Shown one piece after another: positions 17,979-26,289 of a stretch of DNA of 64,000 bases. Source of the DNA: VFMC01 sp046331225. GTDB lineage: Bacteria; Actinomycetota; Acidimicrobiia; Acidimicrobiales; Ilumatobacteraceae. The position numbers and the translations under genes are program-made. The stretch is from assembly GCA_046331225.1 (NCBI GenBank), contig JAXLRF010000009.1, positions 272,709 to 336,708 of the forward strand, written 5' to 3'. Position 1 is the stretch's first letter; each line of letters opens with the position of its first letter. The notes under the pieces are model-generated. The model did no database searches and was not told the origin of the DNA. It saw nothing but the letters and a program-made list of their open reading frames with translations.

Positions 17979-18621
17979 CGAACGATGCTCCGTCGAAGCG
18001 GTCGATGGTGGCAAACGAATTCACCGGTCGACGACGGAGCTTGGTGTTCTGGTGTTCGGGACGTCCGAGGAAGATCGTGGCCACCAGTGCGTGGTCGTCG
18101 GGCAGCGCGAGTCGTGGGGCGACGGCCGGCTCGGCTCGCGACAGGAACGTGGTGAGCACGCCACCGAGTCCGAGCTCGCGGGCGGCGAGCAGGATGCTCC
18201 AGCAGAACGGGTAGATCGACGCGCCGCCGGTGACCGGTGGTCGGTCGAGGTTGCCGTCCATCATCGCGATCGAGCGCAGGTCGGCCGCGACGGCGAGCAC
18301 GACCGGGATCGTGTCGATCGCGTCGAGCAGCGGGTTGGGCGCGGCGACCGGGGGTGCGTCGATCGACCTCCCGAACGCGAACGCGGTGACGCCGGTGGCG
18401 TTGGCCCCGACGTACTCCTCCCACACCGAGCGCATCAGCGTGGCCATCTCGCGCCGGGTGTCGAGGTCGCGGACGACGGCCACCTTCCAGGGTTGGCGGT
18501 TGCCGCCGCTCGGCGCGAAGCGTGCCGTGTCGAGGATCGCGTGCAGCGTGGCGTCGGCGACGGGTTCGTCGACGAACGCTCGGACGGCGCCGGTGGTGCG
18601 CAGTGCGTCGGTGAGCTCCAT
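17971..18621 (-). CDS. Nitroreductase family protein
   Basis: A 216-residue FMN-dependent NAD(P)H oxidoreductase. RTTGAVRAFVDEPV and RFAPSGGNRQPWKVAVV are the FMN-binding signatures, and LAARELGLGG lies in the second half. The ATG at 18621 gives the normal ELTDALRTTGAVR start; a TAGCGT hexamer lies 8 nt before it. Nitroreductases of this type act on nitro compounds, quinones or flavins in the cytoplasm; the native substrate is unknown. It overlaps the DinB-like gene, with which it forms an operon. Confidence 0.9.
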   Translation of the reverse strand: MELTDALRTTGAVRAFVDEPVADATLHAILDTARFAPSGGNRQPWKVAVVRDLDTRREMATLMRSVWEEYVGANATGVTAFAFGRSIDAPPVAAPNPLLDAIDTIPVVLAVAADLRSIAMMDGNLDRPPVTGGASIYPFCWSILLAARELGLGGVLTTFLSRAEPAVAPRLALPDDHALVATIFLGRPEHQNTKLRRRPVNSFATIDRFDGASFDA

Positions 18622-18629
18622 GCCCACCG

Positions 18630-18635
18630 ACGCTA
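18630..18635 (-). promoter_or_regulatory. -10 element TAGCGT before nitroreductase
   Basis: TAGCGT on the minus strand ends 8 nt before ATG 18621. It lies in the short gap after the aconitase stop (18652). Confidence 0.4.
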
Positions 18636-18651
18636 CGCGGTCAGCGGGTGA

Positions 18652-20922
18652 TCAGGCCTTGCCCTCGGCGACCTTCTTGCGCACGACGTTGAGCGCCGAG
18701 CCGGCCTTGAACCACTCGACCTGTTCGTCGCTGAAGGTGTGCACGCCCTCGAACTCGATCGTGGTGCCGTCGGGCTTCACGATCCGGCAGCGCTGGTTCT
18801 TGCCGGGCACCGGCGGGAGGTCGAGCACGTCGATGCGGTCGTCCTCGCCGATGAGTTCGTAGGTGGCGGGGTCGGCGAAGGTGAGCGGCACGAGGCCCTG
18901 CTTCTTCAGGTTGGTCTCGTGGATGCGAGCGAAGCTGCGGGCGAAGATCACGACGCCGCCACGGAACCGGGGCTCCATCGCCGCGTGTTCACGCGACGAG
19001 CCCTCGCCGTAGTTGCGGTCGCCGATCGCGCACCAGCGGATGCCGGCTTCGCTGTACTTCTTCGCGAGGTTCGGGAAGGTGTCGACGCTGCCGTCGCGCA
19101 CGTCCTTGCCGTGGCCCGCCTCGTACTCGTCGCCGTAGGCATTGATCGCACCGAGGAACAGGTTGCCCGAGATGTTCTCGAGGTGGCCGCGGTAGGTGAG
19201 CCACTTGCCGGCCGCCGAGATGTGGTCGGTGGTGCACTTGCCCTTGGCCTTCATCAGCACCGGCAGGCCGAGGTAGTCGTTGCCGTCCCACGCTGGGAAC
19301 GGCTGCAGCAGCTGCAGGCGGTCGCTGGTGGGCGACACCTCGACGACGACGGACGAGCCGTCGGCCGGGGGAGCGGTGAAGGTGTTCTGACCGGGGTCGT
19401 AGCCCTGGTCGGGCAGCACCTCGCCCACCGGCGGCTCGAGGCGCACCTCGGTGCCGTCGGGCGCGGTGATCGTGTCGGTGGTGGGATCGAAGTCGAGGCG
19501 ACCGGCGAGCGCGAGGGCGACCACGGTGTCGGGCGACGTGACGAAGCTCAAGGTGTTGGCCGAGCCGTCGTTGCGCTTCGGGAAGTTGCGGTTGTACGAG
19601 TTGACGATCGTGTTCGGCTGACCGGTGACGCTGGCGGGGCGGTCCCACTGGCCGATGCACGGCCCGCACGCGTTGGCGAGCACGGTGGCGCCGATCGCCT
19701 CGAGGTCGGCGATCAGGCCGTCGCGCTCGATGGTGGCGCGGGTCTGCTCGGAGCCCGGCGTGACGAGCAGCTCGGTCTTGGCCTTGAGGCCGCGAGCCGC
19801 CGCCTGGCGGGCGATCGAGGCCGCACGAGTGATGTCCTCGTACGAGCTGTTGGTGCAGCTGCCGACCAGCGCGGCCGAGATCTCGAGCGGCCAGTCGTTG
19901 GCGCGGGCCTCGCTGCCGACCTGCTCGCCGACCTTGTTGGCGCGGTCGGGGGAGTGGGGGCCGTTGATGAGCGGCTTCAGCTGGTCGAGGTCGATCTCGA
20001 TGAGGCGGTCGTAGGAGGCGCCGTCGTCGGGGCGCAGGTGGTCGGCCACCTTGTCGGCGGCGTCGGCGATCGCCTCGCGGCCCGTGGCCTTCAGGTACTG
20101 CGCCATGTTGTGGTCGTAGGCGAACACGCTGCAGGTGGCACCGATCTCGGCGCCCATGTTGCAGATCGTGGCCTTGCCGGTGGCCGAGATCGAATCGGCA
20201 CCCGGGCCGAAGTACTCGACGATCGAACCGGTGCCGCCCTCGACGGTGAGGATGCGGGCGACCTCGAGGATCACGTCCTTGGGCGACGACCAGCCCGACA
20301 GCGTGCCGGTGAGCTTGACGCCGATGACCTTCGGCCAGCGCACGTTGAACGGGAAGCCGGTCATCACGTCGACCGCGTCGGCGCCACCGACACCGATGGC
20401 CACCATGCCGAGACCGCCGGCGTTGGGCGTGTGGCTGTCGGTGCCGATCATCATGCCGCCGGGGAAGGCGTAGTTCTCGAGCACGACCTGGTGGATGATG
20501 CCGCTCCCGGGACCCCAGAAGCCGATGCCGTACTTGGCGCTGACCGAGCGGAGGAAGTCGTAGACCTCGCGGTTGGTGTCGACGGCGACGCCGAGGTCGA
20601 TGCGGGCGCCGACCTTGGCCTGGATCAGGTGGTCGCAGTGCACGGTCGACGGCACGGCGGTGGTGGGCAGGCCGGCGGTCATGAACTGCAGCAGCGCCAT
20701 CTGCGCCGTCGCGTCCTGCATCGCCACCCGGTCGGGGTGGAAGTCGTTGTAGGTGCCACCCCGCTCGATCGCCTCGGTGGGGTCGTAGAGGTGGTTGAGC
20801 AGGATCTTCTCGGTGAGCGTCAGCGGTCGGCCGAAGCGCTCGCGACCGGCGGCGACGCGCTCGTCGAGCGTGGCGTACACACCTTGCACCAGTTCGATCG
20901 GTGTTCCAGCGGTGACGGTCAT
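18652..20922 (-). CDS. acnA: Aconitate hydratase (mitochondrial-type)
   Basis: A 756-residue aconitase that isomerises citrate to isocitrate. The [4Fe-4S] ligands are C356 (GSCTNSSYED), C419 and C422 (ACGPCIGQW). The substrate-loop FWGPGSGIIHQ and TDSHTPNAGG and the C-terminal swivel domain (GEGSSREHAA) are intact. At this length it resembles the mitochondrial type rather than the ~900-residue AcnA/IRP1 type, so the symbol is by function. ATG 20922 has a near-perfect GGAGGAG ribosome-binding site; the in-frame GTG at 20970 lacks one. It is divergent from the GHMP kinase gene. Confidence 0.96.
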   Translation of the reverse strand: MTVTAGTPIELVQGVYATLDERVAAGRERFGRPLTLTEKILLNHLYDPTEAIERGGTYNDFHPDRVAMQDATAQMALLQFMTAGLPTTAVPSTVHCDHLIQAKVGARIDLGVAVDTNREVYDFLRSVSAKYGIGFWGPGSGIIHQVVLENYAFPGGMMIGTDSHTPNAGGLGMVAIGVGGADAVDVMTGFPFNVRWPKVIGVKLTGTLSGWSSPKDVILEVARILTVEGGTGSIVEYFGPGADSISATGKATICNMGAEIGATCSVFAYDHNMAQYLKATGREAIADAADKVADHLRPDDGASYDRLIEIDLDQLKPLINGPHSPDRANKVGEQVGSEARANDWPLEISAALVGSCTNSSYEDITRAASIARQAAARGLKAKTELLVTPGSEQTRATIERDGLIADLEAIGATVLANACGPCIGQWDRPASVTGQPNTIVNSYNRNFPKRNDGSANTLSFVTSPDTVVALALAGRLDFDPTTDTITAPDGTEVRLEPPVGEVLPDQGYDPGQNTFTAPPADGSSVVVEVSPTSDRLQLLQPFPAWDGNDYLGLPVLMKAKGKCTTDHISAAGKWLTYRGHLENISGNLFLGAINAYGDEYEAGHGKDVRDGSVDTFPNLAKKYSEAGIRWCAIGDRNYGEGSSREHAAMEPRFRGGVVIFARSFARIHETNLKKQGLVPLTFADPATYELIGEDDRIDVLDLPPVPGKNQRCRIVKPDGTTIEFEGVHTFSDEQVEWFKAGSALNVVRKKVAEGKA

Positions 20923-21030
20923 GGCGGGCTCCTCCATCCTCGGGGGTTCTTCTGTCAAGATCTCCGACACTCTCCCACGGACGTGTGCGCGGGACCCGGA
21001 TCACCGGGACCGTGTCGTTCGAAACGCTCG

Positions 21031-21051
21031 ATGTAGACAACTCTAATACAA
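21031..21051. promoter_or_regulatory. Candidate GntR/HutC-type operator before the GHMP kinase
   Basis: On the minus strand this A+T-richer stretch reads as two TTGT-A boxes, TTGTATTAGA then TTGTCTACAT, 11 bp apart. The second fits most of the GT-N-TA-N-AC consensus of HutC-type GntR regulators, and a GntR/UTRA gene lies in this operon. TCTAAT (21042-21047) may be the -10. The assignment is tentative. Confidence 0.3.
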
Positions 21052-22146
21052 GTGAACCCCCCGAACAATCATCTGCCGCCGCCGGACGGCACCTCGCCCA
21101 CCACGCGGCTGCGTCGCGGGCCGGTGATCCTCGTGCGCGCCACGGCACCCACCCGCACCGCCGACGTCGGCGGCTGGACCGACACCTGGTTCGCCCGCGA
21201 GGGCGTCGTGTGCAACATCGCCGTCGACCACCGCGCCGAGGTGCGCGTGGCGGCACGCCCCGGCGGCGACCGACTCGTGCGTCTGCAGCTGCGGATGACC
21301 GGCGAGGACTACGAGTTCGAGGCGCTCGACCCGCCCGGACGGCACCCGATCATCGAGCACGCGATCCTGTCGACCGACATCCCCGGCGCGGTCGAGGTCG
21401 ACATCGCCGATTCGACGATCGCCGGGTCGGGCCTCGGCACCTCGGCGTCGGTGATGGTGGCGCTCGCCGCAGCGCTGTCGGCGGCGATCGGCGACCCGCA
21501 GGACGCCGGCGAGCTCGCCGCGCTCGCGCACCACCACGAGACCTACACCGGCAAGGAATCGGGCGTGCAGGACCACGCCGCCGCGGCCTGGGGCGGCATC
21601 AGCCGGCTCGACATCCGCTACCCGACGATGCGCCGCGAGGAGATCGTCGTCCCGCCTGCCGCGCTCGGCGAACTGCGGGTGCGTCTGCACACGGTGACGC
21701 TCGGCGTGCCCCACGCGTCGTCCGAGCTCCACCAGGAGGTCATCGCCCGGCTCGAGGCCGGTCACGGCGAGGCCGAACTGCAGACGATGCGCGACGCGGC
21801 CGAGGCCGCCGTCGTCGCGCTGCGCGCCGGCGACCTGTCGTCGTACGGCGCGTCGCTCACCGCGTCACACGACGCGATCGAGTCGATGCACGGCCACCTG
21901 GTCGGCGACGCCGCACGAGAGGTGATCGAGCTCGCCCGGTCGCACGGCGCCCTCGGCTGGAAGGTCAACGGTGCGGGGGGCGAGGGCGGCTCGGTGGTGG
22001 TGCTCGGCCCGTCCGACCCCGAGGCCGACGCCGCGCTGGTCGCCGAGATCGGTGCCCGCCGGCCGTGGCAGGTGCTCGACGCGGCGATCGGTGCCCGCGG
22101 TGTCACCACCGAGATCGCCGTGGCCGAGCCGCGCGAGGAACACTGA
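21052..22146 (+). CDS. GHMP-family sugar kinase
   Basis: A 364-residue GHMP kinase. The substrate motif ATAPTRTADVGGWTD lies at about 31-45, the ATP-binding GSGLGTSASV at about 124-133, and the third motif near KVNGAGGEGGSV. The pattern is closest to the heptose-7-phosphate kinase / fucokinase branch, so phosphorylation of a sugar at an anomeric hydroxyl is likely. The first ~25 residues are Pro/Arg-rich, and GTG 21124 is an alternative start giving a compact protein. The GntR gene follows after 47 nt, suggesting a small sugar-salvage unit with its own repressor. Confidence 0.82.
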   Translation: MNPPNNHLPPPDGTSPTTRLRRGPVILVRATAPTRTADVGGWTDTWFAREGVVCNIAVDHRAEVRVAARPGGDRLVRLQLRMTGEDYEFEALDPPGRHPIIEHAILSTDIPGAVEVDIADSTIAGSGLGTSASVMVALAAALSAAIGDPQDAGELAALAHHHETYTGKESGVQDHAAAAWGGISRLDIRYPTMRREEIVVPPAALGELRVRLHTVTLGVPHASSELHQEVIARLEAGHGEAELQTMRDAAEAAVVALRAGDLSSYGASLTASHDAIESMHGHLVGDAAREVIELARSHGALGWKVNGAGGEGGSVVVLGPSDPEADAALVAEIGARRPWQVLDAAIGARGVTTEIAVAEPREEH

Positions 22147-22193
22147 GGGCTGCGCCGCAGCACGCAGCGCAGCGGGCACGAGAGGAGACGGCG

Positions 22194-22919
22194 GTGAGGA
22201 CGATCCGGTACCAGCAGATCGCCGACGAGCTGCGCACGCGGCTCGCTGCCGCCGGAGCCGGCGCGGTGCTGCCCAGCGAGGCCGACCTCTCGACCGAGTT
22301 CGGCGTCAGCCGGGTGACCATCCGGCGTGCGCTCGAGATCCTGCGCGACCAGGGCCTGGTCGACGCCCGACAGGGATTCGGCTGGTACGTCGCCGGCGAG
22401 CCGCTGCGCCAACACCTCGACGAGCTCGGCACCATCGAGGGCCAGCTCGAGCGGCGCGGCATCAAGCCCGAACGCCGCGTCGTCGAGTTCGACTACCGCA
22501 CCGCGCCCAAGCGTGTCGCCGAGGTGCTCGGCACCGACCAGGTGCTGCGCGTGAAGCGGCTCAACCTCGCCGACGGCCAACCGTTCGCCGTGGTCACCGT
22601 GTGGTGCCCGGCCGAGCTCGGACAGCACCTCAGCCGTCGCGACGTCGAACGCCGCCCGTTCTACGAGATGCTCGGCATCGCGTTGCGGGGCGCGACACAG
22701 ACCATCGGCGCCGACAGCGTCGACGGCGCCGACGCGAAACTGCTCGGCGTCCCGGCCGCCAGCCCGGTGCTGCGGTGCGAGCGCATCACCACCGACACCC
22801 ACGGCAAGCCGGTGCTGATGAGCGAGCACGTGTTCCCGGCGCACCGCACCGAGTTCGTGGTCGACCTCCCCAACGCCGAGCCGAGCGTGATGCCCACGGG
22901 CCTGCGGCTCGTCGACTGA
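22194..22919 (+). CDS. GntR family (HutC/UTRA) transcriptional regulator
   Basis: A 241-residue regulator. The N-terminal winged helix (about 1-70) has LPSEADLSTEFGVSRVTIRR, and the C-terminal UTRA effector domain (about 80-235) ends with GKPVLMSEHVFPAHRTEFVV. HutC-type regulators usually bind sugars, phosphosugars or amino-acid derivatives. The start at GTG 22194 has a GAGGAG ribosome-binding site. It follows the GHMP kinase and most simply represses that operon in response to a sugar phosphate; this is inferred from context. Confidence 0.92.
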   Translation: MRTIRYQQIADELRTRLAAAGAGAVLPSEADLSTEFGVSRVTIRRALEILRDQGLVDARQGFGWYVAGEPLRQHLDELGTIEGQLERRGIKPERRVVEFDYRTAPKRVAEVLGTDQVLRVKRLNLADGQPFAVVTVWCPAELGQHLSRRDVERRPFYEMLGIALRGATQTIGADSVDGADAKLLGVPAASPVLRCERITTDTHGKPVLMSEHVFPAHRTEFVVDLPNAEPSVMPTGLRLVD

Positions 22920-22929
22920 TCGACGCGGC

Positions 22930-22935
22930 CAGAAT
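22930..22935 (+). promoter_or_regulatory. -10 element CAGAAT, leaderless start of mscS-like gene
   Basis: CAGAAT ends 7 nt before ATG 22943. It overlaps the other candidate start, ATG 22934, and so favours 22943. Confidence 0.45.
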
Positions 22936-22942
22936 GGATCGG

Positions 22943-23887
22943 ATGTGGTCGATCCTGCTGCGTTCCGTCACGCCCCTCTCGGACGACGAGGCGGGTAGCG
23001 GTGGCGCCGACGGTTTCTGGCACGACGTGCTCGACTGGTTGCGGCACACCGGCCTGAAGATCGTCGTGATCGTGCTGGTGGCCTTCGTGCTCACGCAGAT
23101 CGTCAGCGGAATCGCCCGCCGTCAGGCCAAGAAGTTCCGTCTGCAACAACAGCTCGCGAGCGACCCTCGCACCAGCACCGTCGGGGCACACCAGCAGGCG
23201 CTCATCGGGGCGCTGCGGTGGGCGATCAACTTCTCGATCGTCTTCGTCGCCTGCATCTGGGTGCTGATCGAGCTCCACCTGCCGTCGACCGCGCTCGTGC
23301 CGCTCGCGTCGGTGGTGGGCGCAGGCCTCGGCTTCGGCGCCCAACAGATCGTCGGCGACGTGCTGGCCGGCATCTTCATCCTCGCCGAGCGCCAGTTCGG
23401 TGTGGGCGACCTGATCCGCGTGGGCCCGCTCGGTCCGATCGGGTGGGTCGAGGGGCACGTCGAGGAGATGACCCTGCGCGTCACCAAGCTGCGCACCTTC
23501 GACGGCGATCTCGTCACGATCGCCAACGGCGAGCTGCGTCAGAGCGTCAACGCGTCGCGCGACTGGGCCCGGGTGCTCATCAAGGTGCCGCTCGGCCGTG
23601 ACGTCGACCTCGACCAGGTGGCCGCCCGACTCGACGACGTCGGCGCGGCCATGGCCGCCGAGCCCACGTGGGCGCCGGTCGTGCTCGAGGCGCCGAAGGT
23701 GTCGGGACTCGACGACCTCGGGGCCGACAGCGTGCACATGCGCGTGGTGGGTCGCACCCTGCCCGCCCAGCAGTGGAAGGTGGCTCGCGAGCTGCGTCGC
23801 CGGATCGCGGTGACACTGCGGGAGATGGACGTGCGTGTGCAGCACTCGACCGAGCCCAACACGCTCGGCGGGGACGACGAACGCTGA
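22943..23887 (+). CDS. MscS-type mechanosensitive ion channel
   Basis: A 314-residue membrane protein with transmembrane helices at about 31-55, 90-110 and 115-140. The third is the pore helix with the Gly/Ala-rich pattern GAGLGFGAQQIVGDVLAG, and it runs into the beta domain (FGVGDLIRVG). The C-terminal alpha/beta vestibule is present. These channels release small solutes on hypo-osmotic shock. The size matches small-type MscS (E. coli 286 residues). The gene ends 10 nt from the stop of the opposing ComB-like gene. Confidence 0.93.
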   Translation: MWSILLRSVTPLSDDEAGSGGADGFWHDVLDWLRHTGLKIVVIVLVAFVLTQIVSGIARRQAKKFRLQQQLASDPRTSTVGAHQQALIGALRWAINFSIVFVACIWVLIELHLPSTALVPLASVVGAGLGFGAQQIVGDVLAGIFILAERQFGVGDLIRVGPLGPIGWVEGHVEEMTLRVTKLRTFDGDLVTIANGELRQSVNASRDWARVLIKVPLGRDVDLDQVAARLDDVGAAMAAEPTWAPVVLEAPKVSGLDDLGADSVHMRVVGRTLPAQQWKVARELRRRIAVTLREMDVRVQHSTEPNTLGGDDER

Positions 23888-23897
23888 CCCGGACCGG

Positions 23898-24704
23898 TCA
23901 GCCGCGCACGAACGCGTCGTCGACCAGCCGGGCCACCACGTCGGTGACGTCGAGCGCGGCCGCCGCGGCCACGTCGTCGTCCCAGCCGCGACCGGCGAGT
24001 TCGCGACCCGACGCCGATGCGGCGACGACGTCGTGCAGACGGGGCCGGGCCGCCACGAACGCGGCCCGGGCGGCCGCCGCTTCGGGTGAGCAGCAGGGCG
24101 CCGAGATCGCCGCGGCCGGGTCGAGCGCCGCCAGCACGGCGCCGGCACCGAGCAGGTCCTCGACGGCCGGGCGCAGGGGGCCGGTGGCGCCGTGCCAGCG
24201 TTCGCCCGCGGCGATGACTGCGATCACGCCCGTCGGGCCCGCCAGCCGGCGGGCGGCCCGAGCGGTCGCCGTTGCGTTGCGCAGGCAGCCGGCCAGCACG
24301 TGACGGGCCCCGTGGTCGCGGGCCGCGAACGACAACGCCGAGCCGTTGGGCGACGGCAGCACCAGGCGCACCGGCGCATCGAGCGCCAGCAGCCCCGTGG
24401 GCGAGAGCGACAGCTCGCCGAGCTCGCGGCGGCCGGCGAGCACGGCGTCGCGTTCGGCCGCGTAGGCGGCGGCGCCGTCGTCGGCCCACCGGTACGGGAA
24501 CACCGTGCAGCCGCTCTCGATCGCCGCGCTGACGGCCGAGGTGAAGCGCAGCACGTCGACGATCACCACCACGTCGGCGAGCGGCGCGAGGGTGCGCAGC
24601 CCGTTGGGGCCCCAGTCGAACCGATACGCGAAGCCGTCCTGCGTGCAGAACGACACGTCGCGGGCACCCGCGGTGCCGTCGTCGGTGTGCAGCTCGGCGA
24701 CCAC
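23898..24704 (-). CDS. ComB-like 2-phosphosulfolactate phosphatase family protein
   Basis: A 268-residue protein of the ComB family. DVLRFTSA, VLPSPNGSALSF, GCLRNA and IAAGERW match the conserved metal and phosphate-binding blocks. In methanogens ComB dephosphorylates 2-phosphosulfolactate on the route to coenzyme M. Actinobacteria do not make coenzyme M by that route and no comA/comC is nearby, so the real substrate here may be another small phosphoester. The start is GTG 24704, six bases after a GAGACT hexamer. Two adjacent cysteines (APCCSP) are unusual. Confidence 0.83.
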   Translation of the reverse strand: MVAELHTDDGTAGARDVSFCTQDGFAYRFDWGPNGLRTLAPLADVVVIVDVLRFTSAVSAAIESGCTVFPYRWADDGAAAYAAERDAVLAGRRELGELSLSPTGLLALDAPVRLVLPSPNGSALSFAARDHGARHVLAGCLRNATATARAARRLAGPTGVIAVIAAGERWHGATGPLRPAVEDLLGAGAVLAALDPAAAISAPCCSPEAAAARAAFVAARPRLHDVVAASASGRELAGRGWDDDVAAAAALDVTDVVARLVDDAFVRG

Positions 24705-24710
24705 TCGCTC

Positions 24711-24716
24711 AGTCTC
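24711..24716 (-). promoter_or_regulatory. -10 element GAGACT before comB-like gene
   Basis: GAGACT (minus strand) ends 6 nt before GTG 24704; leaderless arrangement. Confidence 0.35.
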
Positions 24717-24734
24717 GCCGACAGCGACGCGCGC

Positions 24735-25385
24735 TCACCACTGGTCCCAGTGCATGATCGGCTCGAGCGGCAGCCGCTTGGCGGGCTTGAAATCGGTGCC
24801 GATCGTGTACGCGATCGGGAACATGCCGGCCTGTGCGAAGCCGTCGGGGATGCCGAGCAGTTCGGCCGCCTGGCGCTCGCCGTCGCCGATCAGGTGGATC
24901 GTGGTCCACGCGGTGCCGAGGCCCCGCTCGCGAGCCGCGAGCATGAAGCTCCACACCGCCGGGAGCAACGACCCCCACACCGACGCGCCGACGAAGCTCG
25001 GCACCCGGTCCATGTTGCCGGCGATGCAGGGCACCATGATCACGGGCACCTCGTGGAAGTGCTCGACCAGGTACACCGCCGACTCGGTCACCTTGTCGCG
25101 CTGCTCGTGGCGCAGGTCGCCCGGCTCGTAGCTGTTGCTCTGTGCCTGCTGCGCGTACACCTCGAAGTTGCGGCGGTAGATGTCGGCGAGCGCCTGCTTC
25201 TTCGCGGGGTCGGTCACGAAGATCCACTGCCAGCCCTGACTGTTGGAGCCGGTCGGCGCCTGGAGCGCGATCTGCAGACATTCCTCGATCACCTCGCGCT
25301 CGACAGGGCGGGCCAGATCGAGTCGCTTGCGCACCGCGCGCGTGGTGGTGAGGACGTCGTCGGCGGACAGGTTGAGCTTGGTCAT
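24735..25385 (-). CDS. Nitroreductase family protein (second copy)
   Basis: A 216-residue FMN oxidoreductase, distinct from the one at 17971-18621. The FMN-binding RAVRKRLDLARPV and QAPTGSNSQGWQWIFV lie in the N-terminal half, with MLAARERGLGTAWTT in the second. The end (PLEPIMHWDQW) resembles nitroreductases found beside F420 genes in mycobacteria and relatives. Substrate unknown. It is divergent from the methyltransferase gene across a 62-nt spacer; a CACACT hexamer lies 6 nt before the ATG. Confidence 0.9.
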   Translation of the reverse strand: MTKLNLSADDVLTTTRAVRKRLDLARPVEREVIEECLQIALQAPTGSNSQGWQWIFVTDPAKKQALADIYRRNFEVYAQQAQSNSYEPGDLRHEQRDKVTESAVYLVEHFHEVPVIMVPCIAGNMDRVPSFVGASVWGSLLPAVWSFMLAARERGLGTAWTTIHLIGDGERQAAELLGIPDGFAQAGMFPIAYTIGTDFKPAKRLPLEPIMHWDQW

Positions 25386-25391
25386 CGACGG

Positions 25392-25397
25392 AGTGTG
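25392..25397 (-). promoter_or_regulatory. -10 element CACACT before nitroreductase
   Basis: CACACT (minus strand) ends 6 nt before ATG 25385, with no ribosome-binding site. Confidence 0.35.
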
Positions 25398-25435
25398 GCA
25401 CCGATCTCGCCGCGGCGTCGCCGCGGAGCGCTCGG

Positions 25436-25441
25436 TACCAT
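25436..25441 (+). promoter_or_regulatory. -10 element TACCAT, leaderless start of methyltransferase
   Basis: TACCAT ends 6 nt before ATG 25448. Together with CACACT on the other strand it makes the 62-nt spacer a divergent, leaderless promoter pair. Confidence 0.5.
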
Positions 25442-25447
25442 CCGGCG

Positions 25448-26272
25448 ATGACCGCTCCCGACCCGATCGCCGTCAACCTCGCGAACTGGAACAGCCGGGT
25501 GGGGGCTCACGAACAGGGCTACGGCCTGCACCGGTTCCGGGACGACCCCGACCACCTGTCCGACGTGGTGCGGTTCGACCTGCCCCGTCTGGGCGACGTC
25601 GCCGGCCTCGACGCGGTGCACCTGCAGTGCCACATCGGGACCGACACGCTCTCGCTCGCACGCCTCGGCGCCCACATGACCGGTCTCGACTTCAGTGAGC
25701 CCGCGCTCGACGTGGCGCGACGGCTCGCCGCCGACTGCGGGCAGCAGATCGACTACGTGTGCAGCCCGGTCGACGGCGCGGTCGAGGCGCTCGGCCGCGA
25801 ACGGTTCGACCTCGTGTACACCGGTATCGGCGCGCTGTGCTGGTTGCCCGACGTGCGCCGATGGGCGCAGATCGTCGCCTCGTTGCTGCGACCCGGCGGG
25901 CGCCTGTTCATCCGCGAAGGCCACCCGGTGGTCTGGTCGCTGTGCGACCCCCGTCCCGACGGGCTGCTCGTCATCGAGTTCCCGTACTTCGAGGTCGAGG
26001 GCGGCACTGCGTTCCACGAGGAGACCACCTACGTCGAGCACGACGAGCCGCTCGCGTCGCCGGACATCGTGTCGTTCAACCACGGCCTCGCCGAGATCTT
26101 CAACGCCCTCTGGGACGCGGGAATGCAGATCGTCGGCTTCGACGAGCACGACTCTCTGCCGTGGAACGTCGCCGGCGACGCGATGGTCGAGGGTCCCGAC
26201 GGCGAGTTCCGTCTGCGCGAGCACCCCGAACGGCTGCCGTGCAGCTACACGCTGCGAGCCGTGAAGCGCTGA
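25448..26272 (+). CDS. Class I SAM-dependent methyltransferase
   Basis: A 274-residue methyltransferase. The SAM-binding motif I is slightly unusual (VHLQCHIGTDTLSLARLGA in place of the Gly-rich DLGCGTG). It is followed by the acidic motif TGLDFSEPALDVARR and the post-motif RPGGRLFIREGHPV. The C-terminal part carries DEHDSLPWN. The LQCHIG variant is characteristic of a family of actinobacterial methyltransferases of unknown substrate. It is divergent from the nitroreductase; the next gene starts 17 nt downstream with its own -10-like element. Confidence 0.88.
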   Translation: MTAPDPIAVNLANWNSRVGAHEQGYGLHRFRDDPDHLSDVVRFDLPRLGDVAGLDAVHLQCHIGTDTLSLARLGAHMTGLDFSEPALDVARRLAADCGQQIDYVCSPVDGAVEALGRERFDLVYTGIGALCWLPDVRRWAQIVASLLRPGGRLFIREGHPVVWSLCDPRPDGLLVIEFPYFEVEGGTAFHEETTYVEHDEPLASPDIVSFNHGLAEIFNALWDAGMQIVGFDEHDSLPWNVAGDAMVEGPDGEFRLREHPERLPCSYTLRAVKR

Positions 26273-26277
26273 CCTGA

Positions 26278-26283
26278 CAGACT
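26278..26283 (+). promoter_or_regulatory. -10 element CAGACT before enoyl-CoA hydratase
   Basis: CAGACT ends 6 nt before ATG 26290, the same hexamer and spacing as at the aldo/keto reductase gene (5449). Confidence 0.45.
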
Positions 26284-26289
26284 GCGGCC

